Source: Methylophaga sp.
Lineage (GTDB): Bacteria > Pseudomonadota > Gammaproteobacteria > Nitrosococcales > Methylophagaceae
Length of the DNA: 49,410 nucleotides
NCBI GenBank assembly: GCA_002733715.2
Contig: NVWQ02000047.1
Location: 1 to 49,410, forward strand
Reading direction: 5' to 3'
The notes under the pieces: model-generated
Told to the model about the DNA's origin: nothing
Databases searched by the model: none
The model's input: only the letters and a program-made list of their open reading frames with translations
Position numbers and translations under genes: made by a program
Shown: one piece after another, positions 20,272 through 28,307 of the stretch
How positions within the stretch are numbered: the first letter of the stretch is position 1
Layout of the letters: the number at the start of each line of letters is the position of its first letter

Positions 20272-20985
20272 CTAAGATTTTTCCGGAACATTGATAATGT
20301 CTTCTAGACTGAACCCTGTAATGCCATTAATCGTACGCCATAGATAATAAAAAATAATAATCATCATAATCATAGATGGAATGGCTATCATCGGATAGCT
20401 TAGCAGTGTCATCTGACCTAGTTGTTCGTTAAACTCTTCACTGCCTGATGGGCTGGTGACAAGCCACTTGGCAAGAATGTAATTCATCACCGAAGAAAAG
20501 AAAAACGTCCCAGCCAGAAAATAGGTGGCTTTCATTAAACGTGATTCAAATGCTGAAGTTTTGCCCAGCTCATCAAGTTTCTGGTTGATTTTATCAACAT
20601 TCAAAACCTTCGGATTGTAGAGTAAGGTTTTGATCAAGGGATAACGTGTTTGAGTTGAGATCAACACTGCGATGCCGATGATACCTGGAATGGCGGCCTC
20701 TTTAATCGCCAGCCACTTATTATCAAGTTGCAATAGACCAATGCCGCCAGTCAGCAATACACTGACTAAGCCTAATAGTGCGATAAAATTAAACTTTCGA
20801 TATTTTATCAGTTCAAAAAGTCCCCAGCTTATCGGAAAAGCCAGCGCAGTAATCAACGCGCCACTGGCGCCAAGCGCACTTTCACCACTAAACTTCATCA
20901 AAATAACAGAAGGAATGATGATGCTGACTAGCATGTCAATAAATGGTCGCGGCTTATGTTCCGGTGTTGTAGCTGAATTGCTCAT
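20272..20985 (-). CDS. VC0807-like integral membrane protein of unknown function
   Basis: 237 aa with about six hydrophobic helices: residues 15-33, 38-56, 68-84, 92-110, 152-174 and 194-216. The general form (DMLVSIIIPSVILMKFSGE at the start, ISTQTRYPLIKTLLYNP in the middle) resembles the VC0807 family of uncharacterised membrane proteins; I make this match from memory and with modest certainty. It follows kinase/phosphatase 1 by 67 bases on the same strand, in a likely operon nitrate transporter-kinase-this gene, so it may be a transporter accessory protein. The NtrC sites of the next gene begin nine bases after its stop. Confidence 0.6.
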   Translation of the reverse strand: MSNSATTPEHKPRPFIDMLVSIIIPSVILMKFSGESALGASGALITALAFPISWGLFELIKYRKFNFIALLGLVSVLLTGGIGLLQLDNKWLAIKEAAIPGIIGIAVLISTQTRYPLIKTLLYNPKVLNVDKINQKLDELGKTSAFESRLMKATYFLAGTFFFSSVMNYILAKWLVTSPSGSEEFNEQLGQMTLLSYPMIAIPSMIMMIIIFYYLWRTINGITGFSLEDIINVPEKS

Positions 20986-21052
20986 AGCGTCTTTCTCGTT
21001 TTATTGGGGGTGTGGCAGGCTTAATGTATGTGTTTCTTTAATTAATGATACA

Positions 21053-22777
21053 TCATTGGGTGAAGATATAAAGCAAGATCAAGTTAGCAGTAAAAAGCAA
21101 TGCTGAGATAAATTTCCAGAAAGCAAGTGGATTTCGCTCTAATAACGGTCGAGATGATTCTTTTAGAAAGTCTGGATTAGGTTTTCTTAGATCGCTTTCA
21201 AGCTCAGACATTTTTTCATAACGATTAATGGGTTCAATTGAGACGGCTTTTTGAAGTGCGAGATCAATCCAGTCGGGAATATTGCTAACGTGACGGCTTA
21301 TTGGATTATATTTCAGCTTCTTAAAGGCGGTTTCTGTGGTGGCATTGGCAATGGCTGTGCCATAAGGTAATTTGCCAGTAATCATTTCATAAGTGACGCA
21401 GCCCAAAGCAAACAAATCAGATTGGGTTGTGCCCGCACCATGAATCAGGTATTCCGGGGCGGTGTAGTGTTTGGTGCCGAGCAATTCTTTGCGTTCAACC
21501 GGTGTGGAAACATCAGCCATACCTGCAATTTTGGTCGAGCCAAAATCGACGATTTTGACTAAGCCCTCTTCGGTGATCATAATATTGCCGGGTTTAATAT
21601 CTTGGTGGAGCATATCTAAGCGATGGAAAGCACGCAGCCCAGAAACGGCTTGAGAAACGATATTTCTGATTACGGTGAGATCAGGCTCTGTTTGATCGGC
21701 CATCCATTGCTCAAGTGTTTTGCCTTCGATGTATTCCATCACATAATAAAGAAACAGTCGGGGGCGGGCTTGTTCAATCGTGCGGATCACATGCGGGCTA
21801 TCAATGCGACGGCCGATCCATTCTTCCATCTGAAAACGCTCTATATAGGCGGGATCATCTTCAAAGTTGATAGATGGTGTTTTCAATACCACTTTCTCGT
21901 TGGTGTCGGTGTCCACCGCCAAATAAAGCTGGCTGGTGGAGCTGGCATGCAACTCTCTGGTAACCCGGTAACCATCTAAAGTGACGCCTTCGTATAGTTC
22001 AGGAGGGAAGGGTAGTTTGGTTAGTTGCGAATAAGCTTCATCCCTATCTTGGGAAGGCAGCTCAGTAATTTTTATCGCCTGACAACTGATATTATCAAGA
22101 CTGCCATTTTCTAAAGATTGTGCCACTAAGCGTTCACAAAGTGTGGTTAAATCATCTTCTTTTGACTTGAGTTCGGCAAGGATTTTTTTATCTGACAAAT
22201 AATCGTGTACACCATCGGTCGAGATGAAAAAAATGTCTCCTACCTCAACTGCTAATGATTTGTAATCTATATCCAGTCGATAATCGATGCCCATTGCTCG
22301 ACCTAGGTACTCTTGCTCGCCCGGAAGGTGAATACGGTGGTCGGTGGTGAGCTGTTCGAGATTATTATCACGAAATAAATAAATGCGAGAATCACCTACA
22401 TGGAACAGATGTGCCGTAGTTGATTTAATCACCAAACCGCAAAAAGTGCTGGCCAAGCCCCTATCGACACTGTGAAATTGGTTGCTTTGACTATATAACC
22501 AATTATTAATGGCGGTCAGCACTTTACCACCAGATTTTTTTACTGACCATGAATCAGGTGTACTAAAATAGTCTTCCATAAAGCCAGTGACACAGGCTTG
22601 GCTTGCCTGCTTAGCCTCAACGCTACTACTGACACCGTCTGCCAAGGCGAAAGCGGCACCTTTGCCGTTAAGCAGGTTAAGGTTTTCAGGAATAAAGTGA
22701 GCCAAAGAATCTTGATTTTCTTCTTTAAGCCCTTTATCTGAACATAAACCAACCTTAAATTTTAACTTTTCTGTCAT
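21053..22777 (-). CDS. bifunctional PP2C-type phosphatase / Ser-Thr protein kinase, copy 1
   Basis: 574 aa. PP2C domain at about 8-238 with NQDS, LADGVS (Asp47), GDSRIY (Asp129), STDGV (Asp188) and LDNI (Asp228). Kinase domain at about 270-530 with Lys299, HQDIKPGN (catalytic Asp393, Asn398) and DFG at 411-413; the glycine loop is replaced by LHASSTS, as in copy 2. A single C-terminal helix (about 552-572) is the membrane anchor. ATG at 22777 follows AGGAAGG. It lies 30 bases after the NarK/NasA nitrate transporter gene and is surely cotranscribed. A related phospho-switch gene sits beside nitrate assimilation genes in Pseudomonas (recalled). The likely role is reversible phosphorylation of the transporter or nitrate reductase in response to nitrogen state; not shown by sequence. 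Confidence 0.9.
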   Translation of the reverse strand: MTEKLKFKVGLCSDKGLKEENQDSLAHFIPENLNLLNGKGAAFALADGVSSSVEAKQASQACVTGFMEDYFSTPDSWSVKKSGGKVLTAINNWLYSQSNQFHSVDRGLASTFCGLVIKSTTAHLFHVGDSRIYLFRDNNLEQLTTDHRIHLPGEQEYLGRAMGIDYRLDIDYKSLAVEVGDIFFISTDGVHDYLSDKKILAELKSKEDDLTTLCERLVAQSLENGSLDNISCQAIKITELPSQDRDEAYSQLTKLPFPPELYEGVTLDGYRVTRELHASSTSQLYLAVDTDTNEKVVLKTPSINFEDDPAYIERFQMEEWIGRRIDSPHVIRTIEQARPRLFLYYVMEYIEGKTLEQWMADQTEPDLTVIRNIVSQAVSGLRAFHRLDMLHQDIKPGNIMITEEGLVKIVDFGSTKIAGMADVSTPVERKELLGTKHYTAPEYLIHGAGTTQSDLFALGCVTYEMITGKLPYGTAIANATTETAFKKLKYNPISRHVSNIPDWIDLALQKAVSIEPINRYEKMSELESDLRKPNPDFLKESSRPLLERNPLAFWKFISALLFTANLILLYIFTQ

Positions 22778-22807
22778 TTACCCTTCCTGAGAAAATACGG
22801 TGAATAA

Positions 22808-24274
22808 TTAGTTTACATCAATCATTTGCACCGTACCATCCGGCAATATCTCCGCCATTTGCCCTTTTGGCTCATCCATAAACTGCACTGCAATTAAGAT
22901 CGCGATGGCTGTGCCAGCAATAACGAGGAAAAATGTTTCTGTAGCGACTAATGACAATATAGTTAAAAATATAAGTGCACCAATGTTACCGTAAGCACCC
23001 GTCATACCCGCGATTTGCCCTGTTAATCGTCGTTGAATTAAAGGCACAACTGCAAATACAGCACCACAACCAGCATTAACAAAAAATGCGCAACCCATAG
23101 ATGCCAATACGGCTAGCATGATAGACCATTCAGATGTAATTTGGCTCATGATGTAATATCCTACTGCCAAACCTGCAATGCAAAAACTTAATGTTTTTTT
23201 ACGACCAAAACGATCGCTTAATAAGCCACCAGCAGGGCGAGAAACAAGGTTCATAAAAGCAAAGCCGGATGCTAACAAACCCGCCGCAATCGCACTAATA
23301 TCAAAAGTTTGAAGAAAGAATAACGGCAACATAGACACTACAGCAAGCTCAGAGCCAAATGCCACCATATAGGCTAAATCTAACACTGCAATTTGCTTGA
23401 ATTTATAACGATGAATTGCAGGAACAGCTTGAACAAAGATGTGTTTATTCACTTGGTAGATGTGATACGCCTGATAAAAATAAAGCACAAATAAACCAAT
23501 ATAAAGTGCTTGCACAAGCTCTGCGGAAAGCAAATTAACGCCGCTGGGTGAAAGCTTCCAACTCAACACAGCCAAAGCTGCATACATAGGAATATTCATT
23601 AATAAATAGAAGTATAAATCACCCTTACTAGTCACCTCTAAGCCACCTGATTTTTTAGGTTTGAAATAAGTTGAACCTTTTGGTGTGTCTGACACAGAAT
23701 AGTAATAAACAAACGCATAAACTAGCGCAATCACACCGGTGAATGCCGCTGCATAGCGCCAACCATCTTCGCCACCAAACAATAAGGCAACAGTGGGTAA
23801 AATAATAGCCGCACCCGCCGCGCCAAAGTTACCTAAGCCACCATAAATACCTGTGGCTAAGCCCACTTGTTTTGCAGGATACCATTCCGAAATCATTCGA
23901 ACACCCACCACAAAACCAGCCCCCACAAAACCCAACAAAAAGCGGGCGGAGGCTAACTGTTCAAAGCTATTCGCCATTGCAAAAAAGAAACAAATTATGC
24001 TTGAAATACCCAGTAATAGAGGAAAAGTAATTCTAGGGCCGTATTTATCCACCAGCATACCGACAACAATGCGGGCAGGAATGGTCAGCGCCACGTTGAG
24101 AATTAAAATAGTTTTAATTTGTTGATCTGTCAGCCCCAATGATTGTTGAATCATAATCAGCAATGGTGCATGGTTAAACCATACTAAAAAGCTGATAAAA
24201 AAGGCCATCCAACTGAGATGAAGGATCTTAGTATTACCGCTAAAGGATAATAGTTTGAGTTTTTGCGCAGACAT
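22808..24274 (-). CDS. NarK/NasA-family nitrate/nitrite MFS transporter
   Basis: 488 aa from the chosen start MSAQKLKLL. Twelve helices with the nitrate signature GGLGNFGAAGAAIILP in helix 5 and a second G-rich signature GAYGNIGALIF in helix 11, plus the conserved RMISEWYPAKQVGLATG. A longer loop with two extra hydrophobic stretches lies around residues 210-270. A TTG at 24304 would add ten residues, but the ATG at 24274 with GAGAAG in front looks better. A sigma54 promoter (24334-24350) and two NtrC-like sites (24404-24451) precede it. It imports nitrate for the NasA reductase encoded further up the region. Kinase/phosphatase 1 follows after 30 bases. Confidence 0.93.
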   Translation of the reverse strand: MSAQKLKLLSFSGNTKILHLSWMAFFISFLVWFNHAPLLIMIQQSLGLTDQQIKTILILNVALTIPARIVVGMLVDKYGPRITFPLLLGISSIICFFFAMANSFEQLASARFLLGFVGAGFVVGVRMISEWYPAKQVGLATGIYGGLGNFGAAGAAIILPTVALLFGGEDGWRYAAAFTGVIALVYAFVYYYSVSDTPKGSTYFKPKKSGGLEVTSKGDLYFYLLMNIPMYAALAVLSWKLSPSGVNLLSAELVQALYIGLFVLYFYQAYHIYQVNKHIFVQAVPAIHRYKFKQIAVLDLAYMVAFGSELAVVSMLPLFFLQTFDISAIAAGLLASGFAFMNLVSRPAGGLLSDRFGRKKTLSFCIAGLAVGYYIMSQITSEWSIMLAVLASMGCAFFVNAGCGAVFAVVPLIQRRLTGQIAGMTGAYGNIGALIFLTILSLVATETFFLVIAGTAIAILIAVQFMDEPKGQMAEILPDGTVQMIDVN

Positions 24275-24333
24275 GAATACTTCTCGCGATAAAATGGTGA
24301 TCAAAATTGATTATACGTACTTACACACCTATT

Positions 24334-24350
24334 AGCGAGAATCATGCCAT
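24334..24350 (-). promoter_or_regulatory. sigma54 (-24/-12) promoter of the nitrate transporter gene
   Basis: Minus strand ATGGCATGATTCTCGCT keeps the -24 GG and the -12 GC at the right spacing. A start near 24323 gives a leader of about 50 bases to the ATG at 24274. Confidence 0.7.
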
Positions 24351-24403
24351 AGCTAAAAAATCAGTTAAAACAAATAGATAGAAAGGAAACAAGCCTGTTG
24401 TTC

Positions 24404-24451
24404 CGCACCACTTGGGCGCGATGCGTATTTATAGTGCACATAAATGGGGCG
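24404..24451 (-). promoter_or_regulatory. tandem NtrC-like enhancer sites, nitrate transporter gene
   Basis: Site 1 CGCACCACTTGGGCGCG (24404-24420) shares its central thirteen bases with site 1 of the nitrite channel. Site 2 TGCACATAAATGGGGCG (24435-24451) lies 31 bases further. Both follow TGCACC-N5-GGTGCA. The near copy of the whole arrangement at 20217-20263 suggests duplication of the promoter together with the kinase genes. Confidence 0.72.
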
Positions 24452-24465
24452 AGAGAAGGCGGTGA

Positions 24466-24597
24466 TTAGCTATGAACCATTATCCCCACAATAACCGGCT
24501 CTAAATAAATTGTTTTATAAAGTAACTTAGCCTGTTGATTAAATAATTGACGCTTTGCTGGCTCATTGATATTTAAGCGTGTTGCCAGTTTATCCGC
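24466..24597 (-). pseudogene. possible 3' remnant of an unknown gene
   Basis: On the minus strand 43 codons without a stop end in TAA at 24466-24468. The translation is amphipathic and protein-like (for example LATRLNINEPAKRQLF and LEPVIVGIM) and no start is visible. It begins where the degenerate attC-like fragment ends. It may be the tail of a gene cut off by cassette insertion. It could also be chance: no family was recognised. The rest of 24275-24649 holds only the regulatory sites and the repeat fragment listed separately. Confidence 0.22.
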
Positions 24598-24638
24598 GAG
24601 TCCCAGAGAGCAGAGCGAACGACTTGATTTTTTGTATG
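24597..24638 (-). repeat. degenerate attC-like fragment after the APC permease gene
   Basis: This stretch aligns over about 40 bases with the left half of the complete attC-like site at 25966-26049: CATAC-A-rich spacer-TCAAG, then CGTTCGCTC, then GGGAC on the minus strand. The matching right half (CTTAAC...GTTAGCC) is missing or unrecognisable. It begins 12 bases after the permease stop, where a cassette attC should be. Confidence 0.5.
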
Positions 24639-24649
24639 CCTTTTTGACA

Positions 24650-25945
24650 CTATATTACTCTTGGTCTAATTTCTCTTTTTGCTATTTTTTGCAATAAAAT
24701 TTCTGTGATTGAAGCGACTAAAACAAACCCAACAAGAATATACACTATATGGTCTGATGTTCTGCTGACATAAATAAGGGCAAGCATCATGGCTATAAAA
24801 CTTAGCATGGCGGCGATAAAAACCAAAGTTTTAGAGGCACCAGTTTCAGAAATAATTTTTAGATGACCAATGTGAGTAACAGTATGGACAAACAAAATTG
24901 ATATTGAGCCAATAGCTGCTATTTCAGATAAATCAAACAAAAGAGATGAGATAATAACTAAAACACCACTGATGATTAACCCTTCTCTGCTATGAGCAAT
25001 GGGCTTGCCAAATTGAGCAGGAAGCTCACCGTCTTTAGCTAATTGATAAGTCACGTTTGTTACTGCATACAGATTAGCGTTAATAGCAGATGCCGTAGCA
25101 ATTAATGCGGTAATTGCTACAACAGTAAAACCGACCTGACCAAATATCGGTAATGCTGCTTCTGCTAAAGCAAAATCTTTAGCCTCTATCACTTTTTCAA
25201 CAGGCAAATTACCAAAAACAGCAAATGCAATAGCAACATACAGCACCATAACTAATAAAATTGCTGTCATCATTGCTCTAGGGAGAGTTTTAGAAGGGTT
25301 AGGCATATCCTCTGCGGTATTGGTGATTACCCTAAAACCCTCAAAAGCAAAAAAGGTAATTGCCAAACTAAAAAATATATCACTAGTCGGCGGGTAATAG
25401 CTTGGGGATAACAATTCTGGTTTCAGGAAAGTAATTCCTGCTATGGATAAACCTGCTAATACAGCAAATTTTATTCCAACCGTAACCCTTTCCCAAATAG
25501 CAACATCTTTTGCTCCTTTAAGGTTAATTAAAACAAATAAAACAATGACTCCGATTGAAAAGAAGTGATGCCATATTCCTGTAACTTCATTAACGGGTAA
25601 AAATGTGACTGCATAATTCCCAAACGCTTTGGCGATTAAACTTAACGAAATAATTGCTGAAAAATACAGCATAATTCCCATAGTGCCAGTAAAAAACCCA
25701 ATGCCATAGGATTGAGATAAGTATTCTATTATTCCCCCAGAGGAGGGATAACGAGCACCTAACTTTCCTAATGAATAGCCACTAAATAGGGCGATGACTC
25801 CACCGATGATAAATGAAATATAAACGGCACTTCCAGAAATCGCACTCGCCTCACCGAGCAGTGCAAAAATTCCTGCGCCAACCATTGCGCCTATACCCAT
25901 TGAAACAGCCGACCAGAATCCTATAGGTTTTTTTGAATTGTGCAT
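24650..25945 (-). CDS. APC-superfamily amino acid permease, in a gene-cassette-like unit
   Basis: 431 aa, twelve helices. The N-terminal signature GFWSAVSMGIGAMVGAGIFA with the GAGIF unwound helix that binds the amino/carboxyl group, the FFAFEGFRVITNTAEDMPNP segment of helix 6 and its cytoplasmic loop, and ATASAINANLYAV are typical of APC transporters. The substrate is probably an amino acid or amine. ATG at 25945 follows AAGG. The start lies 20 bases after the end of an attC-like site and the stop lies 12 bases before an attC-like fragment, as in integron gene cassettes. Base use is more AT-rich than in the nitrate genes by eye. It has no visible link to nitrate metabolism and probably arrived by insertion. 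Confidence 0.85.
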   Translation of the reverse strand: MHNSKKPIGFWSAVSMGIGAMVGAGIFALLGEASAISGSAVYISFIIGGVIALFSGYSLGKLGARYPSSGGIIEYLSQSYGIGFFTGTMGIMLYFSAIISLSLIAKAFGNYAVTFLPVNEVTGIWHHFFSIGVIVLFVLINLKGAKDVAIWERVTVGIKFAVLAGLSIAGITFLKPELLSPSYYPPTSDIFFSLAITFFAFEGFRVITNTAEDMPNPSKTLPRAMMTAILLVMVLYVAIAFAVFGNLPVEKVIEAKDFALAEAALPIFGQVGFTVVAITALIATASAINANLYAVTNVTYQLAKDGELPAQFGKPIAHSREGLIISGVLVIISSLLFDLSEIAAIGSISILFVHTVTHIGHLKIISETGASKTLVFIAAMLSFIAMMLALIYVSRTSDHIVYILVGFVLVASITEILLQKIAKREIRPRVI

Positions 25946-25965
25946 ACTGAACCTTATTTTTTATA

Positions 25966-26049
25966 GGCTAACGTTCTAGTTAAGGGGCGCCGCGCTTTTT
26001 GCGGCGTCCCAAGTGAGCGGAGCGAACGCACTTGAACTTTTTGTTATGA
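25966..26049 (-). mobile_element. attC-like integron recombination site
   Basis: On the minus strand: CATAAC (R''-like), five A residues, GTTCAAG (L''-like), then a variable part with two stem-loops (AAGTG/CACTT and GGGACGCCGC/GCGGCGCCCC), then CTTAAC (L'-like), TAGAA and CGTTAGCC (R'-like). L'' pairs with L' except for one unpaired C, the extrahelical base expected in attC. The site starts 15 bases after the stop of the small gene at 26064 and ends just before the permease gene. The total of 84 bases is within the usual attC range. Confidence 0.65.
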
Positions 26050-26063
26050 ACTATGTGCATTTT

Positions 26064-26345
26064 CTATCCGAAAATAGAACCAAATATCTCGCCAATGGTT
26101 TCGAAAACACCAAGAATACCCTCGACAAACGCTTCAAAAACACTAGCAAAGGAGTCAAAGATACTTTCACTGCCTCCTGATACTACTATTGGACCCGAAA
26201 GACCACCTATAGCTGCCAAAAAAATTAGAGATGGAATTAAGCCAATACCTACAAGGAAAATATATACAGCAGAACCGATTAGTAAGAATGCACAAACAGT
26301 ATTTAGTAGTCTAACAGCAATAGGCTTTTCTTTTTGTTCGGTCAT
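26064..26345 (-). CDS. small membrane protein, 93 aa, cassette-borne
   Basis: Begins MTEQKEKPIAVRLLN. One long or two short hydrophobic helices span residues about 10-50 and an amphipathic, Phe- and Gly-rich C-terminus (GILGVFETIGEIFGSIFG) follows. The ATG at 26345 sits behind AAAGGAGAGGAA, better than an in-frame ATG at 26363. The sequence GTTATGAC just upstream resembles a cassette junction, and an attC-like site follows the stop by 15 bases. No homologue is recognised. The region from here to 26583 contains a small GGGAAA/TTTCCC hairpin and nothing else I can name. Confidence 0.6.
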   Translation of the reverse strand: MTEQKEKPIAVRLLNTVCAFLLIGSAVYIFLVGIGLIPSLIFLAAIGGLSGPIVVSGGSESIFDSFASVFEAFVEGILGVFETIGEIFGSIFG

Positions 26346-26583
26346 TTCCTCTCCTTTAGTCATAACTTGTTATTAACGGGAAATTATTTTCCCTGTAATT
26401 CCTATACATATACGGACAGTTTTTCCTAGTAAGTTTATATTAAAGGCCAAACCCTGCGAGCTATCTGAATATATTATCCTAGATGAAGTATGCCATAAAT
26501 TTAGTCTGGCTAGATCTAAATTCAAACACTATTTTGGATAACTTAAAATGAGTAACAGTCTATTAAACCTGAGCATTCTCGAT

Positions 26584-28284
26584 TTAAGGTAGGTCGGCTA
26601 AATAATAATCAACGACTAAAAATCCGAGACGAGTATTTTTATGATTACGAATAACATGAATGGCTGTTAGTTCAGGCGTCTTTGTATCGTAGCTGATGTA
26701 ATTTTCGGACAATTTGAAATCCTTATCAGCAAACATTTCTTGCATGTATGGGCGTGAGGCACAATTTCTGCCCAACCTTTCATCGTCGAGACCTTTCGAA
26801 GTAAGGTTAGCAGTAATTTGTATGCCTGCAGAATTCAATATATAGAGTGATTTGTAATGAGGTAGCTCTTTTTGTAGTTCATTTAATTGATTTTCTAGGG
26901 CCTTTCTATCATTAAGTAACCAAGATAATTTAGTGGCACTTTTTTCCATTTTTGGTCGAATTAATGCAGAAATCTTTTCTCGCTGTTGGTCATCTAGATA
27001 AGCGGTAGAACGAAGTGTTTCTGCATCTTCAACTTCTTCTTTAGCATGTTGAATGACTTCGGCCTCATGTGCACGCCCAAAGGTGAAGTACATTAAAATT
27101 AATGACACCGATGTTACGCCATACAATAAAATAAAGATGCTGGAGTTAACGCGAGTGATATCGGTTAATACACCGAAAAGTATGGGCAATAAGAATCCGC
27201 CCAACCCGCCTGCTAAGCCAACAATGCCTGATGCCACGCCAAAATGTTCAGGAAACTCATCTGCCAATGCTTTAAATACCGATGCTTTACCGAGCCCCCA
27301 AGCGATACCTAGGATAAATAATATAGCGGTGAAGATCCAAATATTTAGCCCAAGATTAAATACCCAGTCTTCTCCAGACATCACTTTAATCGTCATAGCG
27401 GTTTGTGGATAAGCGAGCAAAAACAGGCTGATCCAGCTTACCCAAAGCACGCCCCATGTCACTATATAGGCACCATAGCGATCAGATAACCAGCCACCAA
27501 ATGCGCGAACGATTCCTGATGGAAGCACAAAGATGGTGGCTAATAGCGCTGCCGTTGTTAAGTCGAGTTGGTGTTCGCTAACGTAATATTTTGTGAGCCA
27601 AAGTGATACACCGACAAAGCCACCAAATACCAGTGAATAATATTGGCAATATTTCCAGATGCGAGGGTCACGTATTAATGCTAATTGCTCTTTTAATGAC
27701 ACGTTATTAGCACTTCGGTGGCTTGGATCTTCATAACTGAACATCCAAAAAATAATGATAACGACGATAAGGGCAACGGCGTAAATCCGAGGCACAGATT
27801 GCCAACCCCATAATACAATCAAGCTGGGTGCGAATATTTGAGTTAATGCCGCACCAGCATTGCCGGCACCAAATATACCCATTGCGAGCCCACGTCGAGC
27901 AGGAGGATACCAACGAGCAGTATAAGTGACACCGACTGTAAAGGAGGCACCAGCAACACCCACAAATAGGCCTAGAACAATAAACTGCCAATACTCGGTT
28001 GCAGAGCCCATTAGGTATAGGGGGAGAATGACGGAGAGTAGCAAAAGAACAAATACATTGCGGCCGCCGTAGCGATCAGTCAGGATGCCAATAGGTAATC
28101 GCATTAACGACCCACTTAGAATAGGCGTAGCAATTAATAAACCAAATTGAGTATCTGTCAGATCTAATAACTCTTTAATTGGTATACCGATAATCGAAAA
28201 GATCACCCAAATGGCAAAGCAGGCAGAAAAAGCCATCGTACTCATAGCTAATACAGAGTTAGCTTGTTTAGAATGAAATTGCAT
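26584..28284 (-). CDS. NarK-type nitrate/nitrite MFS transporter fused to a C-terminal Cache/PDC-like sensor domain
   Basis: 566 aa, about 150 longer than a plain NarK. Residues 1-415 hold twelve helices with the nitrate signature GIFGAGNAGAALTQIFAP and the second motif SGIVGLAGGLGGFLLP. After a charged helical linker (about 420-475, rich in E, K and L) comes a segment with LYILNSAGIQITANLT, LGRNCASRPYMQ and LGFLVVDYYL, which is the form of single Cache/PDC sensor domains. These normally bind small ligands outside the cell, but here the topology puts it in the cytoplasm if there are twelve helices. It is the last gene of the nirB operon, 23 bases after nasA, with AAAGGA as ribosome site. It may sense a metabolite and gate transport; that is inference. 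Confidence 0.85.
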   Translation of the reverse strand: MQFHSKQANSVLAMSTMAFSACFAIWVIFSIIGIPIKELLDLTDTQFGLLIATPILSGSLMRLPIGILTDRYGGRNVFVLLLLSVILPLYLMGSATEYWQFIVLGLFVGVAGASFTVGVTYTARWYPPARRGLAMGIFGAGNAGAALTQIFAPSLIVLWGWQSVPRIYAVALIVVIIIFWMFSYEDPSHRSANNVSLKEQLALIRDPRIWKYCQYYSLVFGGFVGVSLWLTKYYVSEHQLDLTTAALLATIFVLPSGIVRAFGGWLSDRYGAYIVTWGVLWVSWISLFLLAYPQTAMTIKVMSGEDWVFNLGLNIWIFTAILFILGIAWGLGKASVFKALADEFPEHFGVASGIVGLAGGLGGFLLPILFGVLTDITRVNSSIFILLYGVTSVSLILMYFTFGRAHEAEVIQHAKEEVEDAETLRSTAYLDDQQREKISALIRPKMEKSATKLSWLLNDRKALENQLNELQKELPHYKSLYILNSAGIQITANLTSKGLDDERLGRNCASRPYMQEMFADKDFKLSENYISYDTKTPELTAIHVIRNHKNTRLGFLVVDYYLADLP

Positions 28285-28307
28285 TGCCCATCCTTTTAAC
28301 GGTCACT

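Noticed and set aside
24540-24650. Second complete attC site after the permease
   Set aside because: Only the left half aligns; the right-hand L'/R' boxes could not be placed, so it is listed as a fragment.
26364-26400. attI or further attC upstream of the small cassette gene
   Set aside because: GTTATGAC resembles a junction but the neighbouring GGGAAA/TTTCCC hairpin lacks the R/L box order.
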